Positions 9,972 through 16,867 of a stretch of 64,000 bases of DNA are shown one piece after another. The stretch lies in contig JAFSYJ010000040.1 of NCBI GenBank assembly GCA_017450025.1, positions 1 to 64,000 of the forward strand. Direction: 5' to 3'. This stretch comes from Clostridia bacterium (lineage in GTDB: Bacteria; Bacillota; Clostridia; UMGS1883; UMGS1540). The notes under the pieces were generated by a model. The model made no database searches. It had not been told where the DNA came from and was given only the letters and a program-made list of their open reading frames with translations. A program made the translations under genes and the position numbers. How positions within the stretch are numbered: position 1 is the stretch's first letter; each line of letters starts with the position of its first letter.

Positions 9972-10130
9972 GCTTTTTTATTCCTTTCGTTATTGTTTTT
10001 GTTTTTTAGTCTTTCTATTTGTTTTTACGAACTGTTGAGCATTATTTCCACCTCAATCTTGAATGAATTTACAGTCAAAAAAGCATAATAAAAGTATATA
10101 AACAGCAATAATAATTGGATTTATTTGGTA

Positions 10131-10161
10131 TTTGTCCTTAAACTACTTATTTAAGGACAAA
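10131..10161. repeat. Left 12-7-12 inverted-arm site (recombinase core-like)
   Basis: TTTGTCCTTAAA (10131-10142) and TTTAAGGACAAA (10150-10161) are perfect 12-base inverted arms around the asymmetric 7-base spacer CTACTTA. Such a layout is typical of tyrosine-recombinase crossover sites. Its reverse complement recurs at 11468-11494 on the other side of the recombinase gene. Confidence 0.75.
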
Positions 10162-10200
10162 CAACGGAATAACCTTGTGCTTTCAAGGTATTCCGTTGTT
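10161..10200 (-). terminator. Terminator-like hairpin at the left end of the recombinase segment
   Basis: A 16-bp stem with one bulged A (10161-10177 with 10184-10200, loop TGCTTT) lies between the recombinase stop and the left inverted site. It would limit recombinase transcripts from running into the protease gene in the present orientation. The U-run is modest. Confidence 0.55.
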
Positions 10201-10229
10201 TTGACTGTAAATTTTGACGGAGCATATTT

Positions 10230-11279
10230 TTATATGTGAATAGCGTCAAGTTTGTTCATCTGCTTAATTTTATGCTCTTTAAGAGAATGTGCGTATAAAT
10301 CAAGTGTAATTCCGACAGAAGAATGTCCGAGTATTTCGGACAAGGTTTTGTAATCTATACCGACCTCTAATGCCCGTGTCGCAAATGTATGCCGTAAGCA
10401 ATGAAATTTCATATCTGGCAAACCGGCAGCTTTAAGTAATTTTTTGAAAAGTCTGCGGTATGTGCGTACATCAAAAGGTCTTTTATATCTTGAAATAACA
10501 TATTCACAGGTGTAGGACATAGCCTTTAATTTATCAATCAAAAACGGCGGTATTGGTATTTCTCGTCTTGATGTTTTGCTTTTCGGGGGAATAACTTCAA
10601 TGCCTTTTTCTGTTCTCGCCTGTGTTCCGTTTACCGTAAGCTGTGCCGTTTCAAAGTTAATATCCGACCACTTCAATGCACATAGTTCACCTATACGAAG
10701 CCCTGTATAAAGACAAATTAAAATACCAATATCAGCATTATCACTTAAAGCATGTTCAAGTCGTTGTTGCTGTGCGGGCGTTAATACTTGTACTATGGAT
10801 TTTTGCTTTTTTGGTAACTTTACTTTACTCCAAATATTAGAAATAAATCCCTTGTCCTCTACAACGGATAAAGCGGATTTCAATATACTGAATATCCCTT
10901 TTATCGTTGAGGGGGACAATGCTAAACCGTTTATAAAACTCTGTAATATATCTCTGTTTAATTTTTTAAGCGGAATACCGCCCAAACTCGGATTTATATG
11001 ATTGTCGATATAGCTTTGATAAATTGCCTTTGTTGTAGGCTTTAATGCGCCCTGCGATTTCAGCCATATATCAAGCCAATTTGATAATGAGGTATTTGAG
11101 TTTGATTGTATATTCTGCTTTTCGATTTTACATTTCGCAAGCTGCTCCTTAACATCGGCATAGCTTTTTGAATAAACATAACCATATACCGCCTTGCCCG
11201 ATACATCATAATACTTTATATATCGTCCTTCATAACGCCCGTCTTTTCTCTTATAGATATTTTCGCCTCTGCGAGCCAT
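10230..11279 (-). CDS. Tyrosine recombinase / site-specific integrase
   Basis: A 349-residue recombinase with an Arm/AP2-like N-terminus (GRYEGRYIKYYDVSGKAVYG), a SAM-like core-binding domain (about 55-150) and a catalytic domain holding Arg in TGLRIGELCALKW, the HxxR box HCLRHTFATRAL, His in LGHSS, and the nucleophile Tyr in LDLYAHS. All catalytic residues are present, so it should be active. The ATG at 11279 follows AAAGGAAG. It is the only gene between two inverted copies of a 27-bp site (10134-10160 and 11468-11494), with no excisionase, relaxase or other integrative-element gene. That fits an inversion recombinase better than an element integrase, although a solo-integrase remnant is the alternative. 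Confidence 0.93.
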   Translation of the reverse strand: MARRGENIYKRKDGRYEGRYIKYYDVSGKAVYGYVYSKSYADVKEQLAKCKIEKQNIQSNSNTSLSNWLDIWLKSQGALKPTTKAIYQSYIDNHINPSLGGIPLKKLNRDILQSFINGLALSPSTIKGIFSILKSALSVVEDKGFISNIWSKVKLPKKQKSIVQVLTPAQQQRLEHALSDNADIGILICLYTGLRIGELCALKWSDINFETAQLTVNGTQARTEKGIEVIPPKSKTSRREIPIPPFLIDKLKAMSYTCEYVISRYKRPFDVRTYRRLFKKLLKAAGLPDMKFHCLRHTFATRALEVGIDYKTLSEILGHSSVGITLDLYAHSLKEHKIKQMNKLDAIHI

Positions 11280-11367
11280 AAATTAACACTTCCTTTCTGA
11301 CCACATTTTTGACGGCGAATAGCAAAAATATTTTATTGTGCAAAATGCAGAAAATGTGTTAAAATAC

Positions 11368-11396
11368 TTGCTTTACCGACATTTGTGTGGTATAAT
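11368..11396 (+). promoter_or_regulatory. Strong outward promoter inside the invertible segment
   Basis: TTGCTT (11368-11373), a 17-base spacer, and TATAAT (11391-11396) preceded by TGG, an extended -10. It reads rightwards, away from the recombinase gene, across the right inverted site and into sequence with no rightward gene for about 1.5 kb. If the segment flipped, the same promoter would read leftwards into the M4 protease gene. Confidence 0.7.
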
Positions 11397-11467
11397 AATT
11401 CTATCATTTTATGCTGTCTTAAAAAAGCAGAAAGCCGTAAAGTTCAGTAATAATGCCGGTTTTGTAC

Positions 11468-11494
11468 TTGTCCTTAAATAAGTAGTTTAAGGAC
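11468..11494. repeat. Right inverted copy of the crossover-like site
   Basis: These 27 bases are the exact reverse complement of 10134-10160, including the asymmetric spacer (TAAGTAG here, CTACTTA there). The two sites therefore lie in head-to-head orientation about 1.33 kb apart, the geometry that gives inversion and not excision. Confidence 0.75.
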
Positions 11495-11613
11495 TTTTTA
11501 TATTCGCAAATTTGCATTATAACATTTCAGATAGAATGTTTATTTAAGATTAACAGGAGTTTTCAATATAGTCCATGATGTCAATACTGTCGTTTCAGTA
11601 AATTATGCTCTGT

Positions 11614-11714
11614 GGCAAGCAATGCATTTATGACCTAAAAACAAAAAATGAGAAATTTCGTATTGCACGATTTTTCTCATTTTTGCTTGCTGAGGCTATC
11701 GCCCCAAACCCTAA
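11614..11714 (-). repeat. Module A: inverted partner of a ~101-bp module
   Basis: On the minus strand this begins TTAGGGTTTGGGGCGATAGC, has a central hairpin (AAATGAGAAA...TTTCTCATTT) and ends GCATTGCTTGCC. It aligns over its full length with 12462-12563 in the opposite orientation. The pair flanks tnpV and the hairpin array, and the modules point away from each other. The role is unknown; an element end or transfer-origin-like site is possible. Confidence 0.65.
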
Positions 11715-11786
11715 AACAAAGATTTCATCTTTGAACTACGCCCCTTGCGGCGCTTATAGTATAAAAGTTTACAAGGCAGAAATTAG

Positions 11787-11975
11787 CTTTCCGACAAAAT
11801 GTCGGAAAGTTAAAATTACATAAACATAGTGCCACAATCCACTTTCCGCCAAATTGGCGGAAAGTGAAAAAATCATATAACAGAATTCTAAAATAAACTT
11901 TGTGCCATCGTGGCACAAAGTTTAAAATCGCATAAAATACGGCTTTTTGCAGCTTCAGACCAACTTGGTCCGAAG
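11787..11975 (-). repeat. Array of four covarying hairpins, ~54-base period
   Basis: Hairpins lie at 11787-11809, 11841-11865, 11895-11923 and 11953-11975, with starts 54, 54 and 58 bases apart. The outer arms keep CTTT/AAAG (CTTC/GAAG in one), while the inner stems change together: CCGAC/GTCGG, CCGCC/GGCGG, GTGCC/GGCAC, AGACC/GGTCC. Spacers share a TTATGnnATTTT-like end when read on the minus strand. Compensatory changes point to a selected RNA or cruciform structure. The array starts 13 bases past the tnpV stop, so it could be its 3' UTR or a processed non-coding RNA. Confidence 0.65.
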
Positions 11976-11988
11976 TTGTTTTTATGTT

Positions 11989-12339
11989 TTAAGAAAATAT
12001 GATTTCATAAATAATTATTTCCTCTGTCTGTGCCTTACAAGCGTTAGCAAGCCCAACCCATTTTAGCTGATCTTTTTGTTTCAGTTCTTCTGTTACTCCT
12101 GCGGATTTCATTAAATCAGGCAAAATAATTTCAAGCCGTTCTCTTGCAATTCTGTCAATTTCATTCAAATGTGGCACTAATTCTGCGTGCAGTATCAGTC
12201 TGTTCCAAAGTCCCGTTTTATGATTTTTCAAATATTCCTCTCGCATCATTCCATATTTTCCGTATGTTCGTTTAATTTCGGAATAACTCAAATTTGGCAG
12301 ATAGTAATCTCCGACTTTTCTGTAAGTTAGTTTTGTCAT
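11989..12339 (-). CDS. TnpV-like transposon protein
   Basis: A 116-residue protein with the pattern seen in TnpV proteins of clostridial Tn4451-type elements: LTYRKVGDYYLPNL at the start, GKYGMMREEYLKNH in the middle and ACKAQTEEIIIYEII at the end. The family has no established biochemical role; it travels with large serine recombinases (TnpX) and relaxases. Here it is read leftwards, opposite to the recombinase at 13076, and is followed by the hairpin array. The ATG at 12339 follows GAAAGGATG-type sequence. It marks the stretch as part of a mobile island. Confidence 0.8.
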   Translation of the reverse strand: MTKLTYRKVGDYYLPNLSYSEIKRTYGKYGMMREEYLKNHKTGLWNRLILHAELVPHLNEIDRIARERLEIILPDLMKSAGVTEELKQKDQLKWVGLANACKAQTEEIIIYEIIFS

Positions 12340-12461
12340 AATGCTTTCATCCTTTCATATTTTTGTGATCTCATTTTAAATCACTTTTGAAAAACACTCA
12401 ACGATGTCAAATAAAAAAGCTCCGATAAGGAGCGTAGGTCGCAGAAGCAATTTCTGCGTTC

Positions 12462-12563
12462 TTAGGGTTTGGGGCGGTAGCCCCAACAAGCAAAAATGAA
12501 AATCCGGCACGCCTGCGTGATTTTCATTTTTAGACTTTTGTATATACAAAGGCATTGCTTGCC
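12462..12563 (+). repeat. Module B: inverted partner of a ~101-bp module
   Basis: It begins TTAGGGTTTGGGGCGGTAGC, has a central hairpin (AATGAAAATC...GATTTTCATT) and ends GGCATTGCTTGCC, matching module A (11614-11714) in inverted orientation. The central hairpin arms differ in sequence but are kept in both copies. A reading frame that crosses it on the minus strand is not a convincing gene. Confidence 0.65.
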
Positions 12564-12621
12564 GGAATGTCCGACTAAAAATTTTTTTCAAAATAGGGTA
12601 CCAAAAACACTGTTTTTGTTC

Positions 12622-12822
12622 CATATAAGTGAATGGCATTTTCTCACTAAATAAAAAATTGTCAGTTTTTTAGGAAACACCCCCGACAAAAGTCCTTTCT
12701 TTTCACATAAGGTGAGAGGCTTTTTCTTGTTAAATAAAAACAAATTGTAAACTTTTGCAGAAAACACCCCCTCAAAACGCCTGATTTATTACATAAGGTG
12801 AAGGGATATTTTTGACATCCTT
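12622..12822 (+). repeat. Three degenerate ~85-base direct repeats upstream of the recombinase operon
   Basis: Copies start at 12622, 12705 and 12791. The shared parts are (A)CATAAGGTGAgaGG, a T-rich stretch, AAATAAAAA, and AAACACCCC near the end (12675 and 12762); the third copy is partial. They occupy most of the gap upstream of the small gene at 12910. They could be recombinase or regulator binding sites, or transcribed leader repeats. Confidence 0.5.
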
Positions 12823-12909
12823 GCAAATATATCTCTTTATGCTAAATTTAAAGTGAAGTCAAATGTTTTGCGGCTGACCTTGTTACATAAAACAAAGGAG
12901 GTCAGCAAA

Positions 12910-13098
12910 TTGAATAATAAAGAGATGCGTCAGCCGCAAGAAGTAAAAGAGTATGAATTTAACAATCATAAGTTTATTGTTGAATCGGCATACAACGATA
13001 ATGGTTTAGAGGACATAGGAAGTATTCTGAGAAGAATGATAGAAAAACAGGCACAAATTTTTGAGGAGAATTACTATGAAGAACAAAACAAGAGATAA
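12910..13098 (+). CDS. Small transposon protein upstream of the recombinase (TnpW-like)
   Basis: A 62-residue protein (LNNKEMRQPQEVKEYEFNNH...). The TTG start at 12910 is chosen because AAAGGAGG (12894-12901) stands exactly 8 bases upstream; a start further upstream lacks one. Size, the central F-(I/V)-V-S-like strand (HKFIVESAYN), the helical tail with ILRRMIEKQ and the position directly before a large serine recombinase match the small TnpW-type proteins of clostridial elements, but similarity is limited. It overlaps the recombinase start by 23 bases, which implies translational coupling. Confidence 0.6.
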   Translation: MNNKEMRQPQEVKEYEFNNHKFIVESAYNDNGLEDIGSILRRMIEKQAQIFEENYYEEQNKR

Positions 13099-14758
13099 CA
13101 CAGCTTCACTCTATTTAAGGCTCAGTCGAGATGATAATTTAGAAGGCGAGAGTTATAGCATCAGCAACCAAAAGAAGCTTTTAACAAAAGCTGCAAAAGA
13201 GAAAGGTTATACAAATCTGTTGATTTACATTGACGACGGAATATCAGGCGTTACTATGAATCGTCCAGACTATATCCGTATGATTGAGGATTTTGAAAAT
13301 AACAAATCTTCCGCACTTTTTGTAAAAGACTTATCCCGACTTGGCAGAAACTATATTGAAGTCGGAAAACTGACAGAGGAATTTTTGCCAGAACATGATA
13401 TAAGGCTTGTAGCTGTTTCGGACGGGATTGACAGTCAGGAGGGTGAAAGTGAATTTGCACCAATTAAGAATTTGTTTAATGAGTGGTATGCAAGAGATAT
13501 TTCTAAAAAGCGGCGGATAAGCAATAAAATCAAAGGCAATTCCGGCGAACCTTTGGGATTACCACCATATGGATATATCAAAGATCCTGACAGCAAAAGA
13601 TGGATTATTGATGATGAAGCAGCAAAAGTTGTACAAAGAATTTTTGATATGACAATCAATGATTATGGAACAGAGCAAATTGCTGCAAAACTTCAATCAG
13701 AGGGTATTTTAACACCTGTTAATTATTGGTTAAGTAAAGGCATAAGAAAACCTAACAGAAAAAGAAATCCTAATCCATGCGGCTGGAATTCATCAACTGT
13801 ATACAGTATATTAAACACACAGGAATATTGCGGAGATATTATAAATTTCAAAACATATTCAAAGTCATACAAGAACAAAAAGCGATACGCAAACAACCCT
13901 GAAAATATCGTAATTTTCAAAGATGCAAATCCTGCAATAATTGACCGAGCGGTATTTGAAAAGATACAAAGCAAACGTGGCAAAATGAGAAAAAGAAAAA
14001 CTTCGACAGGTGAAAAGAATATGTTTTCAGGGTTGTTGATATGTGCTGACTGTGGCAGTAATATGGGTTATCATTTTAATCAAGGCAATCATGACATAAC
14101 ATATTTTAACTGTTCCGGCTATAACAAAGGCAAACGAAAAATCTGTAATTCGACTCATTACATACGCACAGATTTTTTGGAACAGGTGGTATTGGGCGAA
14201 ATCAAAAGGCTTACAAAATTTGCTCAGAAATATGAAAATGAATTTGCCAAGCAGGTAATGGGTGCTACTATTAAAAACCTTGAGGAAGAAATAACATTGA
14301 AAGAAATGGAACTTTTAAAATTGCAAGCAAGGGACAAAGAACTTGATGTGCTATATGGGAAAATTTATGAAGATAATGCTCTCGGCAAAATCAACAATGA
14401 ACGCTTTTTCAAATTGTCATCAAAATACGATGAGGAACAAAAAGACATAGTTGAGAAAATAAAATCCTTATCTGCTGAAATTCCCGAAAAGAAAAGCAAA
14501 ACCGTAACATCAGATATGTTTTTAGAGGCAGTTCGCAAATACACAAGGATTAAAAAGCTCACTCCTCAAATTTTAAATGAACTAATTAAAAAGATTGAAG
14601 TTTACCAATCGGAAAAGATTGACGGAAAGACAGTACAAAAGCTGAGGATTCATTATAACTGCATAGGCACAATGGAAATCCCAAGTCTGAAACAAATTCC
14701 TAACAACCAAGTAAAAATCCACACCAGACAAGGTATGGACATAGAGTATTCGGCATAA
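13076..14758 (+). CDS. Large serine recombinase (TnpX-like)
   Basis: A 560-residue recombinase. The resolvase domain has the nucleophile Ser about residue 17 in YLRLSRDD, with KDLSRLGRNYIEVGKLTEEF further on; the recombinase domain follows (about 165-290), then a zinc ribbon (CADCGS ... NCSGYNKGKRKICNS), a coiled coil (about 400-470) and a C-terminal tail ending LRIHYNCIGTMEIP. All key residues are present. The ATG at 13076 follows GAGGAG by 7 bases; an in-frame TTG five codons upstream lies over this RBS. It would excise and insert the island as a circle with short target duplications, by family knowledge. The four cargo genes follow in the same direction. Confidence 0.95.
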   Translation: MKNKTRDNTASLYLRLSRDDNLEGESYSISNQKKLLTKAAKEKGYTNLLIYIDDGISGVTMNRPDYIRMIEDFENNKSSALFVKDLSRLGRNYIEVGKLTEEFLPEHDIRLVAVSDGIDSQEGESEFAPIKNLFNEWYARDISKKRRISNKIKGNSGEPLGLPPYGYIKDPDSKRWIIDDEAAKVVQRIFDMTINDYGTEQIAAKLQSEGILTPVNYWLSKGIRKPNRKRNPNPCGWNSSTVYSILNTQEYCGDIINFKTYSKSYKNKKRYANNPENIVIFKDANPAIIDRAVFEKIQSKRGKMRKRKTSTGEKNMFSGLLICADCGSNMGYHFNQGNHDITYFNCSGYNKGKRKICNSTHYIRTDFLEQVVLGEIKRLTKFAQKYENEFAKQVMGATIKNLEEEITLKEMELLKLQARDKELDVLYGKIYEDNALGKINNERFFKLSSKYDEEQKDIVEKIKSLSAEIPEKKSKTVTSDMFLEAVRKYTRIKKLTPQILNELIKKIEVYQSEKIDGKTVQKLRIHYNCIGTMEIPSLKQIPNNQVKIHTRQGMDIEYSA

Positions 14759-14770
14759 ATGAAAATTGTG

Positions 14771-14811
14771 ACTTATTGTATGTTTACTTATTGTGTTCAT
14801 TGTGATATAAT
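14771..14811 (+). promoter_or_regulatory. Promoter and candidate operator of the XRE-led cargo operon
   Basis: TTTACT (14783-14788), 17 bases, TATAAT (14806-14811) with TGA before it (extended -10). The 9-base word ACTTATTGT occurs twice, at 14771-14779 and 14786-14794, 15 bases apart and overlapping the -35 region. Such repeats fit binding by the XRE regulator encoded 22 bases downstream, as with C-type controllers of restriction-modification systems. Confidence 0.6.
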
Positions 14812-14832
14812 GCATCATGAGGTGTTATATCT

Positions 14833-15036
14833 ATGGATATTATTAGAGTGTTCTCTCAAAATGTTAGAAAATATAGATTGCAAAAAGGATTATCGCAAGA
14901 GGAATTAGCTGAAAAAGCCAATTTACATCGAACATATATAAGTGCGGTTGAATGTGAAAGACGTAGTATAGCTTTAGAAAATATACAGAGAATAGCAGAC
15001 GCTTTGGAGATAGAAACATATATATTGTTTAAATAA
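14833..15036 (+). CDS. XRE-family HTH regulator, controller-like
   Basis: A 67-residue protein made almost only of a lambda-repressor-like helix-turn-helix (residues 9-62: VRKYRLQKGLSQEELAEKA, then YISAVECERRSIALENIQRI). It resembles C-proteins of restriction-modification loci and antitoxin-type XRE proteins. It is the first gene of the four-gene cargo operon and likely represses or times it through the repeats in its promoter. The ATG follows GAGGTG by 8 bases. The base composition is more AT-rich than the chromosome on either side. With a RES-domain gene in the same operon it could also serve as an antitoxin, as in RES-Xre pairs, although those antitoxins are larger. Confidence 0.88.
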   Translation: MDIIRVFSQNVRKYRLQKGLSQEELAEKANLHRTYISAVECERRSIALENIQRIADALEIETYILFK

Positions 15037-15070
15037 TATCGTTGTTAATTCTGATGAAGGGAGTCCTTGT

Positions 15071-15916
15071 ATGAACAATAATATGATTTTAAATAGATTA
15101 TTTACACAATACATTTTTGATGATTTAATACAGAATCAAAAAAACGACGTTTATATGAGCGTTATAAAAAGATTCGTACAAGACCCGACCTCAAAAAATC
15201 ATGGTAAATTAATAAGTGAAATTTACTCATATATGTCTAAGAATTACAGGAATGAGTACTTTTATCAAAACACCTTATTAAACAAGTTATTATTGGGGAG
15301 ACATAGCATAAATACAACAACAGCTTTAACTCAAATACCTATAAATAAATCAAAGGCTGATTTCATTCTGATAAACGGAAAAGCAGTTGTATACGAAATT
15401 AAAACAGAATTAGATAGTTTTGATCGGTTGGGAACTCAAATAAACGATTATTACAAAGCGTTTAGTTATGTTTGCGTAGTAACATGTGAAGAATATTATG
15501 ATAAGCTTAATTCAATTTTACATGATACGAATGTTGGAATATGTATTTTAACTACTAAAAATACGTTAAAATTTATAAAGGAACCGTTAGCTGACTTTAG
15601 TAATATCACTCACAAGCATCTATTTAAAGTGTTACACAAAAAAGAATTTGAGAATATATTGATAAAAAGATTCCAAAAGCTTCCCAAAGCGACTCCTGCT
15701 TTTTACTATGATGAGTGCTTTAATTGGTTCAAATTACTACCAATCATGGATGCATATAATGAAGTATTAAAGCAGTTAAAGAAAAGAAATAAAATCAAAA
15801 AAGAAGAATTCAAACGAGTTCCATATGAGTTAAAGTCGCTAATGTATTTTAACAGTATATATGACAACGATTACGAACAATTGGAATTATTTTTAAATGA
15901 ATCGTATAGGGGGTAA
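15071..15916 (+). CDS. sce7726-family protein, PD-(D/E)XK nuclease-like
   Basis: A 281-residue soluble protein. The central segment KADFILINGKAVVYEIKTEL has the Asp...Glu-x-Lys arrangement of the PD-(D/E)XK nuclease fold, followed by a helical half with DRLGTQINDYYKAF and a strand VCVVTCEEYY. This matches the sce7726 family, which is found next to sce7725-type proteins in many genomes and has no published function I know of. The ATG at 15071 follows GAAGGGAG by 7 bases. It lies 34 bases after the regulator and its stop overlaps the RBS of the next gene. DNA or RNA cleavage is inferred, not shown. Confidence 0.75.
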   Translation: MNNNMILNRLFTQYIFDDLIQNQKNDVYMSVIKRFVQDPTSKNHGKLISEIYSYMSKNYRNEYFYQNTLLNKLLLGRHSINTTTALTQIPINKSKADFILINGKAVVYEIKTELDSFDRLGTQINDYYKAFSYVCVVTCEEYYDKLNSILHDTNVGICILTTKNTLKFIKEPLADFSNITHKHLFKVLHKKEFENILIKRFQKLPKATPAFYYDECFNWFKLLPIMDAYNEVLKQLKKRNKIKKEEFKRVPYELKSLMYFNSIYDNDYEQLELFLNESYRG

Positions 15917-15920
15917 AAAA

Positions 15921-16865
15921 ATGTATTTTCCATATGTTAGAGGTAGACAGTATGAATTATTGGCACTAAGGGAGTTAATAGAAAATAATTTATTAAGTTC
16001 TAAAATAATACCAGTTATCGAACCGGTAAAACTTTCGCCCACACTTTTAAAAACAATGGATGCTTTTGTGAAAAAAGATAGGGATCTCATTGTCATATGT
16101 AATCCTGCGGTTGGAAGCTTTGGTTCTGATATGAATACAGCAGATGTTTCTAAGCACGAAAATAAAACGATATTCTTATCATTGCTTGAAAATGATAAAA
16201 TTCTAAAAGGGCATATTATGAAAAAAAACTCAAAATCTTTTATAGATATTTGGGAAAATAAAATGAATACTAAAAAAGAGGATTGGATTGTAATTAACAA
16301 TAATCGTGAATATCAAGAACAATATTCAGAAATTTTCAATGATATTACTCCGCGATTTGTATTTATCCCCGACGAAAGTTCTTTTCGAAGACAAGTTCGT
16401 CGCAACAGAATTTTACTAGTAGATAGATTTAATAAGCTTGATCGAAATTCATTATATTTGGAAAATGATGATGAATTCTATTCTGATGACCATAGATTTT
16501 ATGAAGATGACGGATTTAAAGGGTTTGCAGATTATTCTATAATAGGTAATGATTACTTAGAGTCTGGATTTGCCCCTTATGCAGTAGCAATCCATATTGT
16601 TTATTTTAAAGATGCAAACTTGAGGGTGCATCATTTTGTATCAGATACTAATGACGATATACAAAATCCTGCGAAAAAGTTTTATGAAGCAACAGAAAAA
16701 CTGTATAATTGGGTATTAAAAAATGATATACAACATACAAGAGGTTTAGATGTTTTTATTGAACACTATAACAACCAGTCATATCCCGGATTAGGCAGTG
16801 TTAAAAAGCTTTCATTAATGCATCATCTTGAGTTAATTGGAAAGTATTTAGATGAGGTACATTAA
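15921..16865 (+). CDS. sce7725-family (beta-protein-like) protein
   Basis: A 314-residue soluble protein starting MYFPYVRGRQYELLALREL, the usual opening of sce7725/beta-family proteins, with an EPVK strand (IIPVIEPVKLSP), an INNN segment (WIVINNNREYQEQY), and a DYSIIGNDYLESGFAPYAVA block near the middle. The family regularly pairs with sce7726 and its function is unknown. The ATG at 15921 is set by AGGGGGT, 7 bases upstream and overlapping the previous stop; an in-frame Met eight codons earlier lacks an RBS. It ends two bases before the RES gene, so the three are co-translated. Confidence 0.78.
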   Translation: MYFPYVRGRQYELLALRELIENNLLSSKIIPVIEPVKLSPTLLKTMDAFVKKDRDLIVICNPAVGSFGSDMNTADVSKHENKTIFLSLLENDKILKGHIMKKNSKSFIDIWENKMNTKKEDWIVINNNREYQEQYSEIFNDITPRFVFIPDESSFRRQVRRNRILLVDRFNKLDRNSLYLENDDEFYSDDHRFYEDDGFKGFADYSIIGNDYLESGFAPYAVAIHIVYFKDANLRVHHFVSDTNDDIQNPAKKFYEATEKLYNWVLKNDIQHTRGLDVFIEHYNNQSYPGLGSVKKLSLMHHLELIGKYLDEVH

Positions 16866-16867
16866 TT

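Noticed and set aside
11787-11975. CRISPR array
   Set aside because: The period is regular, but the repeated parts are hairpins whose stems differ between units, the spacers are the more conserved A/T-rich part, and no cas genes are in the window.
12376-12639. An 87-codon minus-strand frame across module B
   Set aside because: It translates the non-coding repeated module and its hairpin; the same module in inverted orientation at 11614 does not keep the frame.
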